DNA of 64,000 bases from Mycobacterium scrofulaceum (GCF_001667885.1 NZ_LZJW01000075.1:186001-250000); one strand, 5' to 3'. Numbered from the stretch's first letter, positions 8,123 to 17,337 are shown. Notes: generated by a model not told the origin, from the letters alone. Numbers and translations are program-made.

Positions 8123-8839
8123 ATGTCACGGCGTTCTCCGGTAGAGTCCAATCATGTTCTCCCCTCGCGGCAATCAGCCGAGCCGGCCGTGACCAGTCCG
8201 AGCGAGGAGCCGGCCTGGAAGCAGCGGGCCGTCGAGAGGTCGATCAAGACGGCGAAACTGCGCGCCGCCCAGCGCGTTCAGCGCTTCCTGGACGCCGCCC
8301 AGGCGATCATCATCGAAAAGGGCTCCACGGACTTCACCGTCCAGGAGGTCGTCGACCGGTCCCGTCAGTCGTTGCGCAGCTTCTACCTGCAGTTCGACGG
8401 CAAGCACGAGTTGTTGCTGGCGCTGTTCGAAGACGCCCTGAGCCGGTCCGCCGACCAGATTCGCGCCGCGACCGAAAGCCAAGCCGATCCCCTGGAGCGG
8501 CTCAAAGTTGCGGTCCAGCTCCTCTATGAGGCCTCCCGCCCGGACCCGACCGCCAAGCGGCCGCTGTTCACCGATTTTGCTCCCCGGCTGCTGGTCACGC
8601 ACCCCGCCGAAGTCAAAGTGGCGCATGCCCCCTTGTTGGCTTTGCTGACCGAGCTGATGGAAGCCGCCTACGACGCCGGCAAGCTGCGCCCGGGCGTGAA
8701 CGCGAAGCGCATGGCCGCGATGACCATGCAGACGGTCATGTTCATCGCGCAATCCAGCGGCGGCTCCGACGACGCGACGATTCACCCCATCACCAGCGAA
8801 GAGGTATGGGATTTCTGCTCGCGCGGCTTCGTCGGCTAG
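8123..8839 (+). CDS. TetR-family transcriptional regulator
   Basis: 238 aa from ATG 8123 (GTG 8102 is an alternative, behind AGGA). A disordered ~35-residue N-terminus precedes the DNA-binding domain: AAQRVQRFLDAAQAIIIEKG, then the HTH TVQEVVDRSRQSLRSFYLQF. The C-terminal ~130 residues are the helical ligand domain. Because GAGAAT palindromes lie both just upstream (8052) and just downstream (8892) of this gene, it is the best candidate in the window for the factor that binds them. The ligand is probably an acyl-CoA or pathway intermediate, by analogy with other catabolic TetR repressors. Confidence 0.9.
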   Translation: MSRRSPVESNHVLPSRQSAEPAVTSPSEEPAWKQRAVERSIKTAKLRAAQRVQRFLDAAQAIIIEKGSTDFTVQEVVDRSRQSLRSFYLQFDGKHELLLALFEDALSRSADQIRAATESQADPLERLKVAVQLLYEASRPDPTAKRPLFTDFAPRLLVTHPAEVKVAHAPLLALLTELMEAAYDAGKLRPGVNAKRMAAMTMQTVMFIAQSSGGSDDATIHPITSEEVWDFCSRGFVG

Positions 8840-8891
8840 CGGCGGCGTCCACCTTCTCGAGTCCGATCAACCAGCCACGCCATTTGCTGCC

Positions 8892-8906
8892 GAGAATGAG
8901 ATTCTC
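8892..8906. promoter_or_regulatory. Operator GAGAAT-N3-ATTCTC (site 3)
   Basis: Perfect 6+3+6 palindrome in the 227-nt gap upstream of the mycofactocin-type SDR, 160 nt before its ATG. A further AGAATC half-site follows at about 8925-8930. The long distance to the start codon suggests a leader or a promoter well upstream. Confidence 0.72.
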
Positions 8907-9066
8907 TAATATTTAGAATCACAAATAGCCAAAACGGATTCGTCGTTGACACCCATGACGGGGTGGTGACAGAGTGCAAAGGCGCGAGACCCGCGGTCCC
9001 GGGGGACGCGGTTCCGGCTGTTCTGCGCTGAGGCGTGTGATCAATAGTCAGGAGTTGAGGTAAGCC

Positions 9067-9915
9067 ATGACCGGACGTGTTGAGGGCAAAGTCGCTTTCG
9101 TCACCGGGGCGGCACGCGGTCAGGGCCGCAGCCACGCGGTGCGGTTGGCGCAAGAGGGTGCCGACATCATCGCCATCGACATCTGCAAGCCCATCCGCGA
9201 GGGCGTGACGGACACCGCGATCCCGGCTTCGACGCCCGAGGACCTCGCCGAGACGGCCGACCTGGTCAAGGGCCACAACCGCAGGATCTTCACCGCCGAG
9301 GTCGACGTGCGCGACTTCGGCGCGCTGAAAGCCGCGGTGGACAGCGGTGTCGAACAACTCGGCCGGCTGGACATCATCGTGGCGAACGCCGGAATCGGTA
9401 ACGGCGGCGACACTCTGGACAAGACCAGCGAAGAAGACTGGACCGAGATGATCGACATCAACTTGGCCGGCGTGTGGAAAACCGTGAAAGCCGCTGTGCC
9501 GCACATGTTGTCGGGAGGCAGGGGCGGTTCGATCATCCTGACCAGCTCGGTCGGCGGGCTGAAGGCCTACCCGCACACCGGCCACTACGTCGCCGCCAAA
9601 CACGGTGTCGTCGGGTTGATGCGCGCCTTCGGAGTCGAGTTGGGGCAGCACATGATTCGGGTCAACTCGGTGCACCCGACCCACGTCAAGACGCCGATGC
9701 TGCACAACGAGGGCACCTTCAAGATGTTCCGCCCGGACCTGGAGAACCCGGGCCCCGACGACATGGCGCCGATCTGCCAGATGTTCCACATCATGCCGAT
9801 CCCCTGGGTGGAACCGATCGACGTCAGCAATGCGGTGCTGTTCTTCGCCTCCGACGAATCCCGGTACATCACCGGCGTGACCCTGCCGATCGATGCGGGT
9901 AGCTGCTTGAAATAG
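9067..9915 (+). CDS. Mycofactocin-coupled short-chain dehydrogenase/reductase
   Basis: 282 aa, ATG behind TGAGG. The cofactor motif is TGAARGQGRSHA, with the extended insert after the second strand that marks the mycofactocin-coupled SDR family, whose NAD(H) is bound without exchange and whose electrons pass to mycofactocin. Catalytic residues are S in LTSSVGG, Y and K in HYVAAK. The C-terminus IDAGSCLK is typical. Likely oxidises a pathway alcohol. The next SDR follows after 11 nt, probably in the same transcript. Confidence 0.92.
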   Translation: MTGRVEGKVAFVTGAARGQGRSHAVRLAQEGADIIAIDICKPIREGVTDTAIPASTPEDLAETADLVKGHNRRIFTAEVDVRDFGALKAAVDSGVEQLGRLDIIVANAGIGNGGDTLDKTSEEDWTEMIDINLAGVWKTVKAAVPHMLSGGRGGSIILTSSVGGLKAYPHTGHYVAAKHGVVGLMRAFGVELGQHMIRVNSVHPTHVKTPMLHNEGTFKMFRPDLENPGPDDMAPICQMFHIMPIPWVEPIDVSNAVLFFASDESRYITGVTLPIDAGSCLK

Positions 9916-9926
9916 AGTTCCGTCCC

Positions 9927-10757
9927 ATGGACGGGTTTGCGGGTCGCGGAACGGTCGTCACCGGCGGAGCGAGTGGCATCGGCCTGGCCACCGCCACCGA
10001 ATTCGTCCGCCGTGGGGCACGCGTGGTGTTGTCCGACGTCGATCAGCCCGGGCTCGAACAGGCGGTAAACCGTCTGCGCGATCAGGGATTCGACGCGCAC
10101 GGCGTGGTGTGCGACGTCCGGCACCTCGACGAGGTGGTTCACCTCGCGCGGGAATCCTTCCGCCTGCTCGGCAACGTCGACGTCGTCTTCAGCAACGCCG
10201 GCATCGTGGTGGCCGGTCCGATCGCGCAGATGACCCACGACGACTGGCGCTGGGTGATCGACATCGACCTATGGGGCAACATCCACGCCGTCGAGGCGTT
10301 TCTGCCGAGGTTGATCGAACAGGGCACGGGCGGCCACCTCGCCTTCACGGCGTCCTTCGCGGGCCTGGTTCCCAACGCCGGCCTCGGAACGTACGGCGTC
10401 GCCAAGTATGGCGTGGTCGGCCTGGCGGAGACGCTCGCCCGCGAGGTCAAGGACAACGGAATCGGCGTATCGGTGCTGTGCCCGATGGTGGTGGAGACCA
10501 AGCTGGTCTCCAACTCGGAACGGATCCGCGGCGCGGATTACGGGCTCGCCGCGTCCCCGGAAGCGGCGAGTGAGACCCTTCCGACGCAGGACGAGAGCGT
10601 GACCGTCGAGGACGTCGCCCGGTTGACGGCGGACGCGATCCTGGCCAACCGCCTCTACGTGCTGCCGCACGAGGCCGCCCGCGCCTCCATCCGCCGCAGG
10701 TTCGAGCGCATCGACCGCACCTTCTCAGAACAGGCCGCCGAAGGGTGGAGCCACTAA
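9927..10757 (+). CDS. Short-chain dehydrogenase/reductase
   Basis: 276 aa classical SDR: TGGASGIG cofactor motif near residue 13, SNAGIV, catalytic S in TASFAGL, and YGVAK. The longer C-terminal section (variable substrate loop and Arg-rich tail) resembles mycobacterial SDRs that act on large hydrophobic alcohols or ketones. It is 11 nt behind the mycofactocin-type SDR and ends in a 4-nt tail-to-tail overlap with the next operon. Confidence 0.9.
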   Translation: MDGFAGRGTVVTGGASGIGLATATEFVRRGARVVLSDVDQPGLEQAVNRLRDQGFDAHGVVCDVRHLDEVVHLARESFRLLGNVDVVFSNAGIVVAGPIAQMTHDDWRWVIDIDLWGNIHAVEAFLPRLIEQGTGGHLAFTASFAGLVPNAGLGTYGVAKYGVVGLAETLAREVKDNGIGVSVLCPMVVETKLVSNSERIRGADYGLAASPEAASETLPTQDESVTVEDVARLTADAILANRLYVLPHEAARASIRRRFERIDRTFSEQAAEGWSH

Positions 10758-11563
10758 CCGGACGGGCCGAGCCGGTAATCTCCCGTCTGGGGGTCGTGAT
10801 ACCAGCCGCTCGCCGCGTGCGTACCGCCGTCGACGTGCAGGGTCTGCCCGGTCAGGTAGGCCGACATGTCGGACGCCAGAAACACTGCGACACTTGCGAT
10901 CTCGTCGACATGGCCGGCGCGCCCCAGCGGCACCACATGGCCGATTCCGGTCAGGGCCGCCTCGCCGCCCAGCTGCGCCAGCCCCTCGGTGAGGGTGATG
11001 TCGGGGGCGATCGCGTTGACCCGGATGCCGTGCGGCGCCAGTTCCAGCGCCGCGGTCTGGGTGTAGTTGATGACGCCCGCCTTGGCCGCCGCGTAGGCCG
11101 CATAGCCCGGCGCGGCGCGCACCCCCTCGATCGATGTGACTGAGACGATGCTGCCGCCCTGGCCCGCCGACACCAGCTCCCTCGCGACGCGCTGGGTGCA
11201 CAGCAGCACGTGGCGCAGGTTGGCCCGGTAGAGCGCATCCCAACCGTTCTCACTGGTTTCCAACAGCGGTGAGGAGAACACTCCGCCGGCGTTGTTGACC
11301 AGGATCGAAGGCACGCCCAGTTCGGCGTTCGTGCGCCGCAGCGCCTCGTCGACCTGGCCGCCGTCCCGCACATCGGTCGGGATGCCCAGGGTCCCGATCG
11401 ATTCCGCGGCGTCGGCGCAGCTGTGCGGGTCACGCTCCCAGATCGCGACCGACGCGCCGAAGGCGGTGAGCCCGGCCGCGATGCCGCGGCCGATGCCCGA
11501 TCCGCCACCGGTGACCACCGCTACCCGGCCAGTGAGCAAGATGTCGGAGGGATCGATCGCCAT
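10754..11563 (-). CDS. Short-chain dehydrogenase/reductase (last gene of the P450 operon)
   Basis: 269 aa classical SDR: TGGGSGIGRG near residue 18, NNAGG, catalytic S in VTSIEGV and YAAAK, and C-terminal DGGTHA. It starts 6 nt after the CoA-transferase stop and so is the promoter-distal gene of the nine-gene operon that begins with the TetR at 20687. It probably performs a 3-hydroxyacyl-CoA or alcohol oxidation step. Confidence 0.9.
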   Translation of the reverse strand: MAIDPSDILLTGRVAVVTGGGSGIGRGIAAGLTAFGASVAIWERDPHSCADAAESIGTLGIPTDVRDGGQVDEALRRTNAELGVPSILVNNAGGVFSSPLLETSENGWDALYRANLRHVLLCTQRVARELVSAGQGGSIVSVTSIEGVRAAPGYAAYAAAKAGVINYTQTAALELAPHGIRVNAIAPDITLTEGLAQLGGEAALTGIGHVVPLGRAGHVDEIASVAVFLASDMSAYLTGQTLHVDGGTHAASGWYHDPQTGDYRLGPSG

Positions 11564-11569
11564 GTGCGG

Positions 11570-13987
11570 TCAGATCGCCGGTGCGTGGCCGAGAACGCCT
11601 TCGGCTTCCAGCCCGGCGATCTCCTCGTCGCTCAACCCGAGTTCGGTCAGCAGTTCGTGGTTGTGCTGCCCGAGCAGGGGGGCGTGCTGGGTATGGAACT
11701 TCGACGGCCCGGCGGACGACCTGATCGGCACGGTGCTGAGCCTAGCCGGGCCGTTGACCGGGTGGTCGACTTCCTCGAAGAACCCGCGGAACGCCAGCTG
11801 ATCCAGTTCGGTCTGGCGGTGCGGTTGCATGACCTTGGCCACCGGAACGCCGGCGTCCCAGAGCGTTGCGACGATCTCGTCACCGCCGCGGCGCTCACAC
11901 CACGCCGACAACCGCGCATCGATCGCGTCGTGCTGTGCCTTTCGCCCGCCGGCGGTGGCCAGCGTGGGATCGGCTGCCCACGCGGGCGACCCGATCGCCG
12001 CGCACAGGCTCTCCCACTGGGCATCGGTGTTCACGGCGATCGCTACCCAGCAGTCACGTAGGCCGAACTCGTCGATGTCGGCGGTGCGGTAGAGGTTTTG
12101 CGGCGCCGCCGCCGGCCCCCGGTTGCCGTCGCGTTCCAGCAGCGCTCCGTACGCGGAGTATTCGATGAGCTGTTCGGCGGCGATGCTGAGCGCGGCGTCG
12201 ACCATCGCCGCTTCGACGAACACGCCCTGGCCGGTGCGCCGCCGGTACGCGAGCGCAAGCAGGACCGCATTCGCGGCGTGCATGCCCGCATTGGGGTCAC
12301 CGATCGAGTAGGGGTCGTAGGGCGTCCGGTCGGCGTATCCCGTCAGCCAGGTCAGCCCGGACGCCGCCTCGATGACATAGGCGAACGCCGGGTTGTCCCG
12401 CCACGGACCGTCCAGGCCGAACCCCGGCATCCGCACCAGCACCGCGTCGGACTTGATGGCTTGCACGGCAGCGAAATCCAGCCCGATCTGATCGAGGACG
12501 CGGGGCGTGAAGTTTTCCACGACCACGTCACAGGTCGCGATGAGCCGGCGCAGTAGGTCCCGCCCGCGCGGGGTCTGCAGGTCCAACGTCAAGTCCTTCT
12601 TATTGGTGTTGAGCGCCGCGAAAATCGGTGACCTCTCCCACCACCGGTCCTCGGTGACGGGAACGCCGGCGATCAATCGGGTGCCGTCCGGACGGCGGGC
12701 GGACTCGACGTGGATGACCTCGGCGCCCAGCATCGCCAAGAAATGCGTGCAGCATGGACCGGCCCAAAAGGTCGTCATGTCCAGCACGCGAATTCCGTTC
12801 AGGGGCAGCGCGTTCGCGGGGCGGCTCGGCCGGGCGCGCGGGATCAGGTTTGCGGTCCGGTACCGCGCCGTGTGCTCCCCGAGTCGAGGCGCCGGTTGCG
12901 GCCCGCGCAGCACCGCGGGTTGCAGCCGGTAGGGATGGCCCGGCTGGACGAACCGGTCGCCGGGGCTGCGCACGAACGAGCCGCGTTCGACGAAGTGGTC
13001 GAGGGATACGACGTTGGCACCGTTGGCGACCGGAGCGTTGGGAATCCGAAACGCCGTCGCGAGTTCTCGGATCTCGTCCACCGTGTGGTCTTCGAACCAC
13101 GCGTAGATCTCGTCCGCGTTGAGGTTGGCCCGTTCGGTGATCGTCAGGTCCAGGTCCTCGTCGATCCATTCCGGACGGCCGATCATCGCGCACAGGTCGA
13201 ACCACTGTTGTGCGGTCCCGCAGCCGACGTCCACCAGTCCGTCCTTTGCCCGGGCAACGCCGGGGACGGTGAGGCGCCGCGCGTCGCGCCACGGCCGCCC
13301 GAGCATCTCGAAATAGGTGACGGGATAGTAAGTCAGCGAAGAGATCTGCGTTTCCAGCATCGACAGGTCCAGGAGTTCGCCGGCGCCGCCCCCGGTTCGG
13401 CCGTACCGCGACGCCAGCATCGCCACGCTCGCGTAAACACCGGCGAGATACTCGCCGACCTGACCGCCTACGAAGACCGGTGCGCGGTCCGGTTCGCCAC
13501 GCCCGAGGCCGATGATCCCGCCGGACCACGCCTGCAGCGTGAATTCGGTGGCCGCACGGTCGTGCCAGGGGCCCTGCAGCCCGAAGGGCGTGATCGACAT
13601 TACGGTGAGATGCGGGTGCCGGTTATGGATCACCGGAGGCGAAAAGTCCGCATGTTCCGCCACTTTTGAGCCACCGGACCACACCACCGCGTCCGCGGCC
13701 GAGAGCAGGCTGTCGACCAGCGCGACGTCGTCGTCGATACCCGGATCCGCGACGACGCTGCGTTTCGATCCGGCCAGAAATTCGAATAGTGCCCCGTCGC
13801 GGCCGGGCGGTATGGCGGCACCGGAGGCGGACCAGGACCGCAATGGGTCTCCCTGCGGCGGTTCGACTTTGACGATGACCGCTCCGCCGTCGGCGAGCAA
13901 CTTGGTGCAGTAGGCCCCCGCTATTCCCGTGGACAGGTCGACCACGGTATAGCCGGCCAGTGGCGGTTCGACGGTGAATTCCGCCAC
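11570..13987 (-). CDS. Tandem-domain CaiB/BaiF CoA-transferase
   Basis: 805 aa, two fused family III CoA-transferase domains (about 1-390 and 405-805), roughly twice the usual length. The start GTG shares one base with the crotonase stop (TAGTG). The C-terminal domain keeps the catalytic-Asp region GDPNAGMHA. The corresponding stretch of the N-terminal domain reads GGQVGEYLAG and lacks that Asp, so only one half is likely to form the acyl-aspartyl anhydride. Native family III enzymes are interlocked dimers; this fusion resembles a covalent pseudo-heterodimer. It should activate a carboxylic acid of the P450 pathway by CoA transfer. Confidence 0.92.
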   Translation of the reverse strand: MAEFTVEPPLAGYTVVDLSTGIAGAYCTKLLADGGAVIVKVEPPQGDPLRSWSASGAAIPPGRDGALFEFLAGSKRSVVADPGIDDDVALVDSLLSAADAVVWSGGSKVAEHADFSPPVIHNRHPHLTVMSITPFGLQGPWHDRAATEFTLQAWSGGIIGLGRGEPDRAPVFVGGQVGEYLAGVYASVAMLASRYGRTGGGAGELLDLSMLETQISSLTYYPVTYFEMLGRPWRDARRLTVPGVARAKDGLVDVGCGTAQQWFDLCAMIGRPEWIDEDLDLTITERANLNADEIYAWFEDHTVDEIRELATAFRIPNAPVANGANVVSLDHFVERGSFVRSPGDRFVQPGHPYRLQPAVLRGPQPAPRLGEHTARYRTANLIPRARPSRPANALPLNGIRVLDMTTFWAGPCCTHFLAMLGAEVIHVESARRPDGTRLIAGVPVTEDRWWERSPIFAALNTNKKDLTLDLQTPRGRDLLRRLIATCDVVVENFTPRVLDQIGLDFAAVQAIKSDAVLVRMPGFGLDGPWRDNPAFAYVIEAASGLTWLTGYADRTPYDPYSIGDPNAGMHAANAVLLALAYRRRTGQGVFVEAAMVDAALSIAAEQLIEYSAYGALLERDGNRGPAAAPQNLYRTADIDEFGLRDCWVAIAVNTDAQWESLCAAIGSPAWAADPTLATAGGRKAQHDAIDARLSAWCERRGGDEIVATLWDAGVPVAKVMQPHRQTELDQLAFRGFFEEVDHPVNGPARLSTVPIRSSAGPSKFHTQHAPLLGQHNHELLTELGLSDEEIAGLEAEGVLGHAPAI

Positions 13988-14976
13988 TACCGCTTCCGCT
14001 TTCGATCGGGGTCCTTCTTCGCGCCCTTGCGTGCCTTTTTGCTCAGGCGCCATTCCGGGGGGAACTTGCCGTCGTTGTCTTTCACCGCCCCGCCCAGCCC
14101 GCGGTCGATGGCGTCCCGGAGCGTGAAGTCGTCGTCACCGTCGGGACGGACGGCGCCACCCATCGACTCGAGGAGGCCGCTGAGCACGCTGCCCAGGTAT
14201 TCGCCCTGGAACTGCTTCATGATCTCGAAGAAGACCTTCTGCATGAATACGGTGTCGGTGGGGCGGTTGCGCGCGCACGCAAGCGCGTACCGTTGGACTT
14301 CCGCTTCGAGTTCTTCGCGGGGAACCACGCTGTTGAGGAAGTTGCAGTCGTACATCTCCGCGGCGGTGAAAGCCCTTCCGGTGAATACCATTTCCTGAAA
14401 TTTCCGGATTCCCATCGTCTGGGCCCACCACCACATCCGTGGCCCCCAGCCGTAGTACCGGAACGACGGATGGCCGAAGAGCGCGTCGTCGCTGGAGATC
14501 ACCAGATCCGCATCGGCCGCCTGATAGAAGTGCCAGCCGTAGCAGTAGCCCTTGGCCTCGAGGATGCTGATCTTCTTGAAGTCCTGCAGTCCGCGGATGC
14601 CCGAGTTCGGGTTGGCGTACCACTGGCCGAGGGTGGCGCCGCGCCGAAACGAACCCTCGGGGGGAAACTTCACGCCGTCGTCATCGATGCGGTACTCGGC
14701 CAGCCGGTCATGGGGGTCCGCCGAATTCTGCGCCGCCATCTCCTCGACGAGATCCGCGCCCGTGCCGAGATCCTCGCCCGCCCCGCGGACCACCAGCACC
14801 TTGACCTCGTCATCGATCGAGGCGCGGTGCAACAGGTCGGCATAGCGCAACCGCCCGGCGATCGTGGGCGCGTTCAGCTGATCCGGGCGATCGAACGTGA
14901 TGGTGGCGATGCGCGTTTCGGCGTCCTTGCGGTATCTGATGATCTCCTCGGCCGGGTGTTCCGGCTTGCCGGACAT
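13987..14976 (-). CDS. Enoyl-CoA hydratase/isomerase (crotonase) family with basic tail
   Basis: 329 aa, longer than the usual ~260 because of a C-terminal extension that ends KKARKGAKKDPDRKRKR. ATG 14976 lies 2 nt after the upstream stop (TAGCCATG). Crotonase features are VVRGAGEDLGTGADL (first oxyanion region) and the GYCYGWHFYQAADADLVISS stretch (second). The active-site acids of classical hydratases are not obvious, so it may be a hydrolase, isomerase or dehydratase on a ring acyl-CoA. The lysine/arginine tail could bind nucleic acid, membrane or a partner. Confidence 0.88.
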   Translation of the reverse strand: MSGKPEHPAEEIIRYRKDAETRIATITFDRPDQLNAPTIAGRLRYADLLHRASIDDEVKVLVVRGAGEDLGTGADLVEEMAAQNSADPHDRLAEYRIDDDGVKFPPEGSFRRGATLGQWYANPNSGIRGLQDFKKISILEAKGYCYGWHFYQAADADLVISSDDALFGHPSFRYYGWGPRMWWWAQTMGIRKFQEMVFTGRAFTAAEMYDCNFLNSVVPREELEAEVQRYALACARNRPTDTVFMQKVFFEIMKQFQGEYLGSVLSGLLESMGGAVRPDGDDDFTLRDAIDRGLGGAVKDNDGKFPPEWRLSKKARKGAKKDPDRKRKR

Positions 14977-14978
14977 GG

Positions 14979-16097
14979 CTATTCGTGCCAAGACGGGCTG
15001 GAAGTCAGCACCTCGGGGCCGTCGGCGGAGATCAACACCGCCTCCCGTCCGAAGACGGCGCCGGTGCCCTGCTCCCAGACGTAGCCCGTCACGGCCAGCA
15101 CCATGCCCGGCTCCAGCCGTTCCCCGGCCGCGGTCGCCGGCAGGTGCTTGGAGATGACGGGTGGGTCGAATCCCATACCCAGCCCGCGGGCGACCGGCAT
15201 CGGCGACGCCGCCTCCCCCGCGGCCTGGTAGGCGCCCAGCAACTCGCTTGCCCCGGCCCCAGGCTGGCATGCAGATAACAGCTTGTCCCACAGGTTGTTC
15301 CAGCGACGATACAGCGCTGCCGCGCCTCGGACCGTGCCTGCCGGCCAGGTGCGCCCAACCTCGCCAACGTAGCCGCCGGCCAGCACACCCGCCGAAAATG
15401 CCACCAGGTCACCGTCTTTGACCCGGCCGTCGCCGTCGGCCCGTCGCCACGGGTGGTCGGGTGAGGTCACCCATGCGACGTCCTGGTTCGACGGGGTGCT
15501 CACCCCGCCGGCCGCGACGGCCTCCAGCAGCACGCCCGCCAGCGCCTGTTCGGTCACCCCGGGCCGCAATTCGGACACGGCGGCGGCCAAGCCCGACTCG
15601 GCGACCGCGATCGCCTCGCGCAACGAAACCAGTTCCTCGGCCGTCTTGATGCGCCGGGCGGCGCGCATCGCGAGTTCACCGTCCACGAGTTCGGCGTTGG
15701 GAAACGCCGTCGGGAGCAACTGGGCGAAAACCGGTGATATCGCGTCCGTTCCGACGCGCCGCGCGGTGGCGGCCCCGTCGATGCGCTGCAGCGCTGCCAT
15801 GGTGTTCATCGGATTCCACGAGATCCCGTAGAGGTTCTCGTGCGGAATGTCGTCGGGAACGCCCTCGTCCCAGGTGCTGAGCAGATGGATCGCGCCGGTC
15901 TCGCGGACCAGCACGCACGTCGGCCCGAACGGCCGGGTGCCGGCGACCCACAGCTGCGGCGCGCCGGTGACGTAGCGGACGTTGGCTTGGCGGCCCAGAA
16001 CCAGGACATCGAGGTCGTGCACCGCCATCTGATCCAGCGCGCGCTGGCGGCGACCCGCGCGCAGCGCGCGGTCGTCAGGGCAAACTTCAACTGACAT
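14979..16097 (-). CDS. M24 (pita-bread) family protein lacking metal ligands
   Basis: 372 aa with creatinase N-terminal and pita-bread C-terminal domains. Alignment to the neighbouring M24 protein shows that all five metal ligands are changed: S235, E246, L306, T337 and R351 stand where D, D, H, E and E are expected. It cannot bind the usual dimetal centre. It overlaps the upstream gene by 11 nt (ATG 16097; ATG 16106 is possible), so the two are coupled. A role as non-catalytic partner of the active M24 protein, or as a metal-free creatinase-like hydrolase, is inferred. Confidence 0.88.
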   Translation of the reverse strand: MSVEVCPDDRALRAGRRQRALDQMAVHDLDVLVLGRQANVRYVTGAPQLWVAGTRPFGPTCVLVRETGAIHLLSTWDEGVPDDIPHENLYGISWNPMNTMAALQRIDGAATARRVGTDAISPVFAQLLPTAFPNAELVDGELAMRAARRIKTAEELVSLREAIAVAESGLAAAVSELRPGVTEQALAGVLLEAVAAGGVSTPSNQDVAWVTSPDHPWRRADGDGRVKDGDLVAFSAGVLAGGYVGEVGRTWPAGTVRGAAALYRRWNNLWDKLLSACQPGAGASELLGAYQAAGEAASPMPVARGLGMGFDPPVISKHLPATAAGERLEPGMVLAVTGYVWEQGTGAVFGREAVLISADGPEVLTSSPSWHE

Positions 16098-17337
16098 GGG
16101 AGCCATAGGGGTCGTAGGGGTAGTCAGTCAATCGAATCCAGCCCTCCTCGGTGATTACCAAAACCTCTTCGCTGCGGTAACCGCCGGTGCCGTCCTCCCA
16201 CACCACGGGCTCCAACACCAGCACCATGCCGGGGCGCAGGACGAAGTTCTCGTCGAAGTCGGCGCCGAGATCGGTTCCGATCATGGGCATTTCGGCGGCA
16301 TTCACACCGATGCCGTGGCCCAGGTAGAAGTGCGGCAGCCATGGCTTGCTCCCTCCGTTGGCCTCGATGGCGGCCCGCCCCAGATCCGCCGCCGTGGCGC
16401 CCGCCCTGGCGACAGCGAGAACGGCGGTCATGATCTCGAACCACCGGTCGAACTGCGCCCGCTGGCGGGGCGTCGGGTCCTTGCCGACGATCCAGGTGCG
16501 GCCGAAATCCGAGCAGTAACCGTGGTAGGTAATGCTGACGTCGGTCCACAGCACGTCGCCCTCGGCTAGTTCACGCTCGGTGGTCAGCAGCGGCAACGCC
16601 AGGTCGCCGTGCGTGGTCCACACGCCGTCGGCCTTGCTGGGCGGCATCACCTGCCAGATCGGTTCCAGCATGCTGGCGGTGGCGCCCAGCTCGAACGCCC
16701 GCCGCAAGAAACTCGCCGACAGCTCGATCTGCCGAATTCCCGGAGCCAACCGCTTGTGCACCTCCACCATCGCCTCGTCGGTGATCCGGATGGCGGTGCG
16801 CATGCACGACAGTTCGTCCGGGGTCTTCACCGCCTTGGCGGCGCTGACGACGGCCGCGGCGTCGACGGGCGCACCGGCGGGAAACAATGACTTGGCGGCG
16901 CGCGACATCGCGCCGGTGCACTCGTCGACCGCGACCACCGCTTGCGCGGGGATCAGGTCAGCCAACAGGCGTGCGAATTCTTGTACGCCCTCGTCGAATT
17001 CGAGATACACCGGCCCGTGCACATGGTCGGTGGGCAGGCCCGATTCCAGCGCGACGCCCTCGCGGAACGGCAGGAACAAGTGCGGCCACTCGTCGGTGGC
17101 GAGCACCACGGCGACCGGCCGCTCCACATAGGACAGACCGGCGTCACCGAGGGGCCAACTGGTGCCGGTCGCGTAGACCACCGCGCTGTTGCCGAGCAGG
17201 ATCAGCACGTCGACTCCGCGTTCGGCCATCGCCGAGCGCAGCCGGGCCCCGGTCTCGCGGCGCATGCGGCCCAGGTCGGGCGTCTCGGGGATCACCAGGC
17301 TGCTGGTGCCCGCGCCCGCTCGCGCGAACGTCGTCAT
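16087..17337 (-). CDS. M24 family metallopeptidase/creatinase-like enzyme, intact site
   Basis: 416 aa. N-terminal creatinase-like domain (about 30-165) and pita-bread domain (170-410) with a complete dimetal site: D266, D277 (TDVSITYHGYCSDFGRTW), H341 (GHGIG), E376 (LEPVVWE) and E390 (RSEE). Family members hydrolyse Xaa-Pro bonds or C-N bonds of small molecules such as creatine; in a P450/CoA operon a small-molecule substrate is more likely than peptides. ATG 17337 follows GGGGG; 8 nt after the amidohydrolase stop. Confidence 0.92.
   Translation of the reverse strand: MTTFARAGAGTSSLVIPETPDLGRMRRETGARLRSAMAERGVDVLILLGNSAVVYATGTSWPLGDAGLSYVERPVAVVLATDEWPHLFLPFREGVALESGLPTDHVHGPVYLEFDEGVQEFARLLADLIPAQAVVAVDECTGAMSRAAKSLFPAGAPVDAAAVVSAAKAVKTPDELSCMRTAIRITDEAMVEVHKRLAPGIRQIELSASFLRRAFELGATASMLEPIWQVMPPSKADGVWTTHGDLALPLLTTERELAEGDVLWTDVSITYHGYCSDFGRTWIVGKDPTPRQRAQFDRWFEIMTAVLAVARAGATAADLGRAAIEANGGSKPWLPHFYLGHGIGVNAAEMPMIGTDLGADFDENFVLRPGMVLVLEPVVWEDGTGGYRSEEVLVITEEGWIRLTDYPYDPYGSHVS

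Noticed and set aside
8946-8974. TTGACA as -35 box upstream of the mycofactocin-type SDR
   Set aside because: No acceptable -10 hexamer at 16-19 nt spacing, so not listed as a promoter.
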